From: Streptomyces lomondensis
Lineage (GTDB): Bacteria; Actinomycetota; Actinomycetes; Streptomycetales; Streptomycetaceae
NCBI RefSeq assembly: GCF_014651035.1
Contig: NZ_BMWC01000014.1
Span: 62,001-126,000, forward strand
DNA: 64,000 nucleotides
Direction of reading: 5' to 3'
Shown here: piece after piece, positions 55,447 through 63,044 of the stretch
How positions within the stretch are numbered: the first letter of the stretch is position 1
Layout: each line of letters starts with the position of its first letter
Position numbers and translations under genes: made by a program
The notes under the pieces: generated by a model
The model's database searches: none
The model's input: the letters and a program-made list of their open reading frames with translations, nothing else
What the model was told of the DNA's origin: nothing

Positions 55447-56949
55447 ATGGGGGCGGACCATCAGATCGCTTTCTTCCTGCGCGAGTCGGCGGCGCCGGAT
55501 CCCGCGCGGCGCGCCGCGGCGCTGAAAGGACTGGGGAGGACGGGCCGGGCCGAGCACGCCCCCGTTCTCGCCGCGGCGGCCGACGACCCCGCGCCCTCGG
55601 TGCGCGCGGCAGCCGCCCTGGGGCTGGGCCGGCTCGGGGACCCGGAGGCGGGCGGCGAGGTGCTGCCGCTGCTGATGAGCGACGAGGATCCGGGCGTACG
55701 CAGCAGGGCGGCGGTCGCCGCCACCCGGCTGGGACTCCGGGGACCCGCGGTCACCCGGGCCTTCGCCCGGCTGCTGTCCGACCCGGACCGCCCCGTGCGG
55801 ATCAACGCCCTGGAGGGGCTGGCCGCGCTGGGCGCGCCCGGGGACGCGGCCGCCCTGGTCGGCCTCCTCGGCGACCCCGATTCGCGCGTGTGGGGACGGG
55901 CCCGGAGCCTGATCCACCAGTGCGCCGCCGACGAGGCCGTACGGGCCGAGGTGATCCGCACCGCCCGCCAGGGCACGGGCACCGCCCGCGCGCGGGCCCT
56001 GGACCGGCTGCCGGCGCGCTGCACCGAGCACCTCCTCGACTCGCTGCTCACCGGCCTGCACGATCCCTCTCCCGCGGTACGCATCGCGGTCGCCCGCCGG
56101 CTGTTCCACGTGGAACAACGACAGGTACAGGACAGACTGGCCGCGGCCTTGCGCAACGAGCGGGACCCCGAGGTCGCCGCGCGACTGCTGCGCGGCCTCG
56201 GCGAACGGGGCGACGAGCGCGTCACCGAACCGGCGGTGCGATGGCTGCGGGATCCCGTCGCCGGGCCGTCGGCCGCGGGTGCCCTGGGCGGCGTGGACAC
56301 GGATACGGCCGCCGCACGCCTGCGCACGGCGCTGGACGACGAGACGCTGCCCACCCCGACCCGGGCCGCCTGCGCCACGGCCATCGGGGCCGGAGGCCGT
56401 TGGGACGCGGTGTGGTTCCTGCTGCCCCTGCTGGACGACCCCGACGACGACCTGCGCGCGGGCGCGCTCGACGGACTCGACGCATGCGTCGAGAACGGAC
56501 TGCGCCTCTGGGAGCGCCATCCGGTGGCCTGGGCCCTGGCCGCCCATCTGGAGATCGACGCGAAGCACATCTGGCGCACCCGCAACGCGCTGTCCGGCCT
56601 CGCCCAGGCGCTCCCCGCCGTACGGCGCCTCGCGGACCACACCCGGTCCGGCGAGGTCCGGGCCGCCGCGCTGTCTCTGCTCGACGCGGACGACCCGACC
56701 GACGAGCAAGCCCGGCGCGACGTGCGGCGTTTCCTGCGCGGTCTGGACGACCCGGACGAGGCGGTCCGCTACCAGGCCGTCCACGGCCTCGCGCGCTGGG
56801 TGGAGGCCACCGGAGCGCTGCCGCCCGGCGACGAGGAAGCGCGCGCCAGGCTGACCGCCCTCACCGCGGACGCCTCGTCCCGCGTGAGCCGAGCCGCCGC
56901 CGGCCTCCTCGAAGCGCTGGACGCGGGCCCGGCGCCCGACCCGCCGTAA
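55447..56949 (+). CDS. HEAT-repeat protein
   Basis: The 500-aa protein is a HEAT/PBS-lyase-like solenoid along its whole length: ALKGLGRTGRAEHAPVLAAA, DDPAPSVRAAAALGLGRLGD, DEDPGVRSRAAVAATRLGL, DPSPAVRIAVARRLFHVEQ, DDLRAGALDGLDACVENG and DPDEAVRYQAVHGLARWVEA. It should serve as a protein-binding scaffold. ATG 55447 follows GGAGGTGGCC; the earlier GTG at 55441 would lie inside that site. A perfect palindrome resembling parS lies inside the gene at 56102-56117 (within codons for LFHVEQ). The next gene, a glycosyltransferase, starts 95 bp downstream. Confidence 0.85.
   Translation: MGADHQIAFFLRESAAPDPARRAAALKGLGRTGRAEHAPVLAAAADDPAPSVRAAAALGLGRLGDPEAGGEVLPLLMSDEDPGVRSRAAVAATRLGLRGPAVTRAFARLLSDPDRPVRINALEGLAALGAPGDAAALVGLLGDPDSRVWGRARSLIHQCAADEAVRAEVIRTARQGTGTARARALDRLPARCTEHLLDSLLTGLHDPSPAVRIAVARRLFHVEQRQVQDRLAAALRNERDPEVAARLLRGLGERGDERVTEPAVRWLRDPVAGPSAAGALGGVDTDTAAARLRTALDDETLPTPTRAACATAIGAGGRWDAVWFLLPLLDDPDDDLRAGALDGLDACVENGLRLWERHPVAWALAAHLEIDAKHIWRTRNALSGLAQALPAVRRLADHTRSGEVRAAALSLLDADDPTDEQARRDVRRFLRGLDDPDEAVRYQAVHGLARWVEATGALPPGDEEARARLTALTADASSRVSRAAAGLLEALDAGPAPDPP
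56102..56117. promoter_or_regulatory. parS-like 16-bp palindrome inside the HEAT gene
   Basis: TGTTCCACGTGGAACA is a perfect palindrome. It differs from the ParB site TGTTTCACGTGAAACA at one symmetric pair. It lies in coding sequence (LFHVEQ), where such a long palindrome is not expected. Real Streptomyces parS sites cluster near oriC; whether this window is near oriC is not known. Confidence 0.35.
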
Positions 56950-57044
56950 GCGGAACCGGCCTGCCCTCACCTGCACCGGCGATTTTCGTCCACGTATCGC
57001 CGTACCCAGCGTGTCGGCCGCCCGGGCGGTCCACACTGGGACGC

Positions 57045-58313
57045 ATGCGGGTGGTGATCATGACGGCGGGGTCGCGCGGCGACGTCGCGCCGTACACCGG
57101 GTTGGGTGCGGGGCTGGTACGGAGCGGGCATGAGGTCACGCTCGCCACACACGGCCTGTTCGAGTCGCTCGCCGCCGGCTGCGGGGTGCGGTTCCACCCG
57201 ACCCCGGTCGACCCGCACGCCCTGTCCCACTCCGACCGCGGCCGCAGCCTGCACGCCAGCACCACGGGGCTCGGCAAACTGCTGCGCGCGGCGTCGATGG
57301 CCCGGTCCGCGGCCGAGGAGATGACCGACGCCCTGGTCGAGGCGGCCCGCGCCGCGGACGTCGTCCTGGCCGCCGGTGCCGTGGCACCCCTGGGCCGCGC
57401 CATCGCCGAGGGACTGAAGCTGCCCAGCCTGGGCCTGTTCCTCCAACCCCAGCATCCGACGCGGGAGTTCGGCGCACCCATGCTCGGCGGACGCTCGCTC
57501 GGCCCGGTGGGCAACCACCTGGGCGGACTGGCCGTCACCACCGCCCTCGACCGGATCTTCACCCAGGCCATGCGCCGGCTGCGCACCCGGCACGGCCTGA
57601 CCCCGCCCGGCCCGGCCGCGAGCCGCCGGGCCCATGAGCGGGCCCGGTGGCCGGTGCTGCACGGGTTCAGCGAGCGGGTGGTGCCCCGGCCCCGGGACTG
57701 GCGACCCGGACTGGAGATGGCCGGCTACTGGTGGCCGTACGACACCCGCGAACTGCCCGCGGACGTGGAGGAGTTCCTCGCCGCCGGGCCCGCCCCGGTC
57801 TTCGTCGGGCTGGGCAGTGCCACCGTGCCGGACCCGGAGCGGCTCAGCGGCGAGATCGTGCGCGCCCTGCGCACGGCGGGACTGCGCGGTGTCGTGCAGC
57901 GGGGCTGGGCGGGGCTGACCGCATGCACCGACGAGGTGCTCACGGTCGGCGACGTGCCGCACTCGCTGCTGTTCCCCCGGATGGCCGCCGTGGTCCATCA
58001 CGCCGGAGCCGGTACCACCGCCGCCGCCCTGCGCGCCGGTGTGCCCACCGTCCCGGTGCCCGTGCAGTTCGACGCCGGTTTCTGGGCGGCCCGTCTGGTC
58101 GCGCTGGGTGTCGCGCCCTGCGCCGTGCCCCTCCGCCGCCTCACCGCCGAGGCACTCGCCCCCGCCCTGCGCCGCGCCGTGAGCGACCCCGGCCACCGCG
58201 ACCGCGCCCGGGAACTGGCCCGCCACCTCGCCGAGGAGGACGGCGTGGCACCGGTCCTGGCGGCACTCGACCGTGTCATCGAGGCGGCGAACGACGCGGA
58301 CCCGCGACGCTGA
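57045..58313 (+). CDS. GT1 family glycosyltransferase
   Basis: The 422-aa protein is a GT-B fold UDP-glycosyltransferase of the sterol/macrolide type. Motifs include the N-terminal Gly-rich acceptor region (MRVVIMTAGSRGDVAPYTGL), PAPVFVGLGSATVPDPERLS and the donor-binding VVHHAGAGTTAAALRAGVPT, FDAGFWAARLVALGVAP. It would transfer a sugar to a lipid or polyketide acceptor. ATG 57045 has a CACACT -10-like box 7 nt upstream, so it may be leaderless. It lies before the MFS-PKS-aminotransferase unit across 181 bp, in the same direction, and might decorate that product, but this link is only by position. Confidence 0.87.
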   Translation: MRVVIMTAGSRGDVAPYTGLGAGLVRSGHEVTLATHGLFESLAAGCGVRFHPTPVDPHALSHSDRGRSLHASTTGLGKLLRAASMARSAAEEMTDALVEAARAADVVLAAGAVAPLGRAIAEGLKLPSLGLFLQPQHPTREFGAPMLGGRSLGPVGNHLGGLAVTTALDRIFTQAMRRLRTRHGLTPPGPAASRRAHERARWPVLHGFSERVVPRPRDWRPGLEMAGYWWPYDTRELPADVEEFLAAGPAPVFVGLGSATVPDPERLSGEIVRALRTAGLRGVVQRGWAGLTACTDEVLTVGDVPHSLLFPRMAAVVHHAGAGTTAAALRAGVPTVPVPVQFDAGFWAARLVALGVAPCAVPLRRLTAEALAPALRRAVSDPGHRDRARELARHLAEEDGVAPVLAALDRVIEAANDADPRR

Positions 58314-58494
58314 GCGCCCGCGACGGGTTGGCCGGTCGCTCCGAAAGCGCCAAAACAAGACCGGAAGTCGTCTGGACCACTTCCGAGTCTTGAACACGTC
58401 TGTTCGGTTCTGCTTGGGTGACGGACCAATGGCCGCCGTTCCGGCGGCGTACCGGGGGGAACGCGCACCCCTCATGCAGACCGGGGGAAGGCGC

Positions 58495-59757
58495 ATGAGG
58501 TACTTCCGTCTGCTCGTCCTGGGCAACGGCATCTCGGCGTACGGCAGTTACCTGAACATGGTGGCGCTGAACGTCTTCGTCTACGACGCCACCGGCAGCG
58601 CGCTCGCCGCCGGCCTGTTCATGGCCGTACGGCTGGGCACCAGCGTCGTCTCCGGCTGGGTGAGCGGGCGGCTCGTCTCGGTCCACGACCGCAAGCGCCT
58701 GATGGTCGGCGCCGACCTGTGCCAGGCCGTGGCACTGCTGACACTGCTGCTCGCCCTGGACGGGGCGCGCGTCGGGCTGCTGTACGCCCTGGCCGTGGTC
58801 ACGGGCGGCTGTTCCACGCTCTCCCAGGTGGCCCTGCGCAGCAGCGTCCCCGAGATCGTCGGAGCGGAGCACCGGGTCCGGGCCAACGGGCTGCTGGTGA
58901 CCGGACGTTCGCTCGCCATGATCGCCGGATTCGCCTCCTCGGGCGTGGTCGTGGCGGAGCTCGGCTACTCCGCCGCGTTCGCCCTGGACGCCGCGACGTT
59001 CCTGGTCTCCGCGACCGTGCTGTTCCTCCTCCCCGTCCGCACCCGGGCGGCCGGGGACCCCGCGGACGACGGCTCCGCGAAGGCCTCCGGCGCCGCCCGC
59101 TGGACGGCCCGGATGCTGCTCGGCACGGCCCCGCTGCTGATGGCGATGATCGCCGTCCGGGCGGTGGACGGGCTGGGGTCCTCCTCCCACAACGTCGCCC
59201 TGCCCCTCTACTCCAGCAGCCTGGATCCCGACCACCCGGCCACCTTCATCAGCCAGTTCTGGGCCACCTGGGCCATCGGCAACATCGTCGCCCAGCAGGT
59301 GATCGGCCGGGTCACCGCCAAGACCGGGCGGACACCGGGGGAGCGGGCGTTCGCGCTCGGCGCCTGTGTGATGTCGGCCGGGTTCATCGTGGTCTTCTGC
59401 GGGCTACCGACCGTGCCCGCCGTCATCGCCGCGCTCGTCGCCGGAGCCGCCGACGGCTTCACCGAGATCGTCTACGTGTCGAGGCTCCAGACCGCCCCCG
59501 ACGACCAGCGCGGCCGCCTCTTCGGGCTCTCCGCCTCGGCCGAGAACACCGGCTTCGGCCTCGGCATGCTCGTCAGCGGCGCACTCCTGGAGCGCTTCTC
59601 GCCGCTGCAGGTGGTGGCCGCCTTCCACGGCCTCGCCATCGCCCTGTGCGCGGCCCTGCTCCTGCTGCTGGCCGCCCGGGGCAGGAGAACACCCGCCCCG
59701 CCCGCTGCGGAACCGGCCGGCCCCGACCGGCCGACGGTGACGGAGGGACGCGGCTGA
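58495..59757 (+). CDS. MFS transporter of the polyketide unit
   Basis: The 420-aa protein is a major facilitator of the MFS_3/enterobactin-exporter-like class, with twelve hydrophobic segments. It starts MRYFRLLVLGNGISAYGSYL and carries the typical motif GRLVSVHDRKRLMVGADLCQ in loop 2-3, then GADGFTEIVYVSRLQTA-like mid-part (AGAADGFTEIVYVSRLQTA) and ends in a Pro/Ala-rich tail. ATG 58495 follows GGGGGAAGG. Its TGA overlaps the PKS ATG (TGATG), so it is translated together with it; it likely exports the product or an intermediate. Confidence 0.87.
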   Translation: MRYFRLLVLGNGISAYGSYLNMVALNVFVYDATGSALAAGLFMAVRLGTSVVSGWVSGRLVSVHDRKRLMVGADLCQAVALLTLLLALDGARVGLLYALAVVTGGCSTLSQVALRSSVPEIVGAEHRVRANGLLVTGRSLAMIAGFASSGVVVAELGYSAAFALDAATFLVSATVLFLLPVRTRAAGDPADDGSAKASGAARWTARMLLGTAPLLMAMIAVRAVDGLGSSSHNVALPLYSSSLDPDHPATFISQFWATWAIGNIVAQQVIGRVTAKTGRTPGERAFALGACVMSAGFIVVFCGLPTVPAVIAALVAGAADGFTEIVYVSRLQTAPDDQRGRLFGLSASAENTGFGLGMLVSGALLERFSPLQVVAAFHGLAIALCAALLLLLAARGRRTPAPPAAEPAGPDRPTVTEGRG

Positions 59758-62700
59758 TGCCCACCAGCGATCCGGACCCGCGGATGGCCGTCATCGGCAT
59801 GGCGTTCCGGCTGCCCGGCGCCGACACGCCCGAGGACTTCTGGCGCGTCATCCGGGACGGCACCGACTGCGTCACCCGCTTCACCGACGAGGAACTGGCC
59901 GCCGCGGGGATCCCCGCAGAGGAGTACGGGGCGGACGACTTCGTCGGCGCCTCCGGCATCCTGGGCGATCTCGCCGGCTTCGACGCCCGGCACTTCGCGA
60001 TGAGCCCGGGCGAGGCCCGGATCACCGACCCGCAGCAGCGCATGTTCCTCGAATGCGCCCAGCACGCCCTGGAGAACGCCGGCTACCCCGGGGAACGGGA
60101 CGGCACCCGTATCGGCGTCTACGCCAGCACCGGATACCACCTGTACACCCTGCAGAGCTACCTCCTGAACAACGTCCTGCCCAGCCGGCCCCCGACCGAC
60201 TGGACGACGGGCATGGAGACGATCATCGGCAACTACGCCGACTTCACCGCCACCCGTGTCGCCTACCGGCTGGGCCTGACCGGCCCCGCCGTCAACATCC
60301 AGACGGGCTGCTCCAGTTCCCTGGTCGGCGTGCAGACGGCCGCGCAGTCGCTGCTCATGGGCGACTGCGACATCGCCCTCGTCGGCGCCACCGCCGTCCA
60401 CGTCCCGCAGGTTCTCGGCTACCGCCACGTCAAGGGTTCGATCCTGTCCAGGTCCGGCCGCGTCCGGCCCTTCGACGCCGGCGCCGACGGGACCGTGGGA
60501 GGCACGGGCGTCCTGGCCGTCGTACTCAAGCGGCTGGCCCGGGCCGTCGCCGACGGCGACAGCGTGCACGGGGTCGTCCGCGGCTGGGGCATCGCCAACG
60601 ACGGCGCCGGGAAGGCGGCGTTCAGCGCCCCGAGCGCCGAGGGCCAGCGCACGGCCATCCGGCAGGCCCTGCGACGCGCCGGCGTCGGCGCCGAGACCAT
60701 CGGCTACCTGGAGACCCACGGCACCGGCACCCTCAAGGGCGACCCGATCGAGTTCGTCGGGGCGGCCGGCGCCTACCGCGAGGACACCGACCGCGTGGGC
60801 TACTGCGCCCTCGGCTCCACCAAGGCCAACCTCGGCCATCTCGACGCCGCTTCGGGACTGGCCGGCCTGGTCAAGACCCTGCTGGTGCTGCGCCACGGTG
60901 TGCTCCCGCCGATGGCGAACTTCAGCGAACCCAACCCCTTCATCGACCTCGACCACAGCCCCTTCTACATCACCCGCACCGCCCGCCCCTGGCCCGAGAG
61001 CGACCTGCCGCGCCGCGCGGGCCTCACTTCCCTCGGCGTCGGCGGCACCAACGTCCACCTGATCCTGGAACAGGCCCCCGAACCGGCGCCCAGGAGCGGC
61101 ACGGCCGCCCCGCCGGACGTCCTGCTGGTCTCGGGAAGCACCCCGGGGGCCCTCGCGGACAACGCCCGCGCCTTCCGCGACCGGTTACGCCGGCTGCCCG
61201 CACCGCACCCGGCCGACCTGGTCACCACGGCCGCCCTCGGCCGCGTCCACGGCAGCCACCGCCTCGCGGCCCGCGGCACCACCCCCGCGGCCCTCGCCGA
61301 CGCCCTCGACGCCTGGCTCGCCGGAACCGCCCGGACAGCGGTGACCACAGGGACGGCGCCGGGGGAGGGCACCCCGCGCGTGGCGTTCCAGTTCACCGGG
61401 CAGGGCAGCCAGTACCCCGGCATGGCCGCCGCTCTCTACGCGCGTTTCCCCGCCGTACTCGACGCGTGCGACCACCACCACCGCGACCTCACCGGCGACT
61501 CGCTGCTCGCCGCCCTGACCACGGAGGAAGGGCCCCTCCGGGACACGGACACCGCGCAGCCCGCGCTGTTCGCCCTGCAGTGCGCCCTCGTCCGGCTCTG
61601 GCACGAAACCGGCGTCGAGCCGCACGCCGTGACCGGGCACAGCGTCGGGGAGTACGCCGCGCTGTACGCGGCCGGAGCCCTGTCGCTCCAGGACGGCGTG
61701 CGCCTCACCACCGCACGCGGCCGGCTGATGTGGCGGCGCTGTGCGCCGGGCGCGATGGTGGCCGCGCCGCTCGACCGGGCGGCGGCCCTCGCCCTGGCCG
61801 CCGAGGTGCCCGGACTGGAACCGGCCGTCAGCAACGGGGACCGCGCCCAGGTGCTCGCCGGGCCCGTCGCCGCCGTCGACCGGGCGTGCGCCCTGCTGGA
61901 GGAACGCGGCACACCGGGGCAGCGGCTGCCGGTGACCCGCGCCTTCCACACCGCCCTGATGGAACCGATGCTGGAGGAGTTCCGGAAAGTCCTCGACGAC
62001 GTCGAATTCCGCCCCGTCGGGATCCCGTTCGTCAGTGCACTGGACGGCGCGGTCCGCCCGCCCGGCTGGATCCCGGACACGGACCACCTCCTCCGGCACA
62101 CCCGCGAGCCCGTCCGCTTCGACGAGGCGTTGCGCGGCATCGGCGGACAGCGGCCCGACATCCTGCTCGAGATCGGGCCGCACACCACCCTCAGCGGCCT
62201 GGCCCGCCGGGCCCTGCCCGACGTACGGGCGCTGCCGTCCCTGCGGCGCGGCACCGGACTCGGCACCCTCTGGGGCGCCGCCGGGGCCCTGCACTGCGCG
62301 GGAGCGGACCTGGCCTGGGAACCGCTCCTGGCCGGCAGCGGCGGCAGACGCGTCCCGCTGCCCGGATACCGGTTCCAGCACCAGGACCACTGGACCGGGC
62401 CCGAGCCGGCGGTCCTCAGCACGGGAACACCAGCGAGAAAGGGAACCGTAGTGGTTCAGCAGGAAGCAGCGGTCGCACGGGTACGGCACACCATCGTCGA
62501 GGCGACCGCCCGGCACCTCGGCGCGGATCCGTCGGCGATCGCCGGCGACGCGAACTTCTTCGATCTCGGCGCCGACTCGCTCCAGATGATCAGTGTGCTG
62601 CGGGAACTGGAGCAGCAGCACCAGGTCAGGGTGACGATGCGGCAGCTGTTCGAGGAGACGGGCACGCCGCAGCGGCTCGCCGAGTTCATCGTGGCCCGTA

Positions 62701-63044
62701 TGCCGGACACGACCGGAACGGCACCGGCCGAACCCGCGGGGGAGCGGACCGAGCCGGCCGAGCCCGTCACGCCCAGGACCGCCGCACCCGCACGGACCCC
62801 CGATCCCGCGCCCGCGCCCGCGGCAACCCCACCCGCACCGGCTCCCGAGCCCCTTCCCGCGCCTGCGGCCACCCCACCCGCGCCCCTCCCCGAGTACGCG
62901 ACCCGAGAAGAGCTAGAGGACCTCGCCCACAAGATCCAGCAGATGTCCCGGATACAGCTCCAGATGATGTCCCAGCTCTCCCAGCTGCTCGCGCTCCAGA
63001 CCGCCTCCGTCACGGACCGGCTCAACGGCAAGGCCGTCAAGTGA
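59757..63044 (+). CDS. type I polyketide synthase KS-AT-ACP with C-terminal coiled coil
   Basis: The 1095-aa one-module synthase contains a ketosynthase (about 9-435), acyltransferase (about 540-840) and acyl carrier protein (about 905-975). The KS nucleophile is Cys185 in QTGCSSSL, with His321 (ETHGTGT) and His361 (NLGHLD). The AT has GHSVGEYA with Ser629 and RAFHTALM with His731, pointing to malonyl-CoA. The ACP serine is Ser941 in LGADSLQM. No ketoreductase, dehydratase or thioesterase is present, so the beta-keto group should survive for the following aminotransferase. The Pro-rich linker and heptad-like tail (LEDLAHKIQQMSRIQLQMM) may dock that partner. ATG 59757 overlaps the MFS stop. 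Confidence 0.93.
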   Translation: MPTSDPDPRMAVIGMAFRLPGADTPEDFWRVIRDGTDCVTRFTDEELAAAGIPAEEYGADDFVGASGILGDLAGFDARHFAMSPGEARITDPQQRMFLECAQHALENAGYPGERDGTRIGVYASTGYHLYTLQSYLLNNVLPSRPPTDWTTGMETIIGNYADFTATRVAYRLGLTGPAVNIQTGCSSSLVGVQTAAQSLLMGDCDIALVGATAVHVPQVLGYRHVKGSILSRSGRVRPFDAGADGTVGGTGVLAVVLKRLARAVADGDSVHGVVRGWGIANDGAGKAAFSAPSAEGQRTAIRQALRRAGVGAETIGYLETHGTGTLKGDPIEFVGAAGAYREDTDRVGYCALGSTKANLGHLDAASGLAGLVKTLLVLRHGVLPPMANFSEPNPFIDLDHSPFYITRTARPWPESDLPRRAGLTSLGVGGTNVHLILEQAPEPAPRSGTAAPPDVLLVSGSTPGALADNARAFRDRLRRLPAPHPADLVTTAALGRVHGSHRLAARGTTPAALADALDAWLAGTARTAVTTGTAPGEGTPRVAFQFTGQGSQYPGMAAALYARFPAVLDACDHHHRDLTGDSLLAALTTEEGPLRDTDTAQPALFALQCALVRLWHETGVEPHAVTGHSVGEYAALYAAGALSLQDGVRLTTARGRLMWRRCAPGAMVAAPLDRAAALALAAEVPGLEPAVSNGDRAQVLAGPVAAVDRACALLEERGTPGQRLPVTRAFHTALMEPMLEEFRKVLDDVEFRPVGIPFVSALDGAVRPPGWIPDTDHLLRHTREPVRFDEALRGIGGQRPDILLEIGPHTTLSGLARRALPDVRALPSLRRGTGLGTLWGAAGALHCAGADLAWEPLLAGSGGRRVPLPGYRFQHQDHWTGPEPAVLSTGTPARKGTVVVQQEAAVARVRHTIVEATARHLGADPSAIAGDANFFDLGADSLQMISVLRELEQQHQVRVTMRQLFEETGTPQRLAEFIVARMPDTTGTAPAEPAGERTEPAEPVTPRTAAPARTPDPAPAPAATPPAPAPEPLPAPAATPPAPLPEYATREELEDLAHKIQQMSRIQLQMMSQLSQLLALQTASVTDRLNGKAVK

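Noticed and set aside
58719..59756. Open frame upstream and in phase with the PKS start
   Set aside because: The PKS start at 59757 overlaps the MFS stop and has its own ribosome binding site. The upstream extension is a shadow of the MFS gene.
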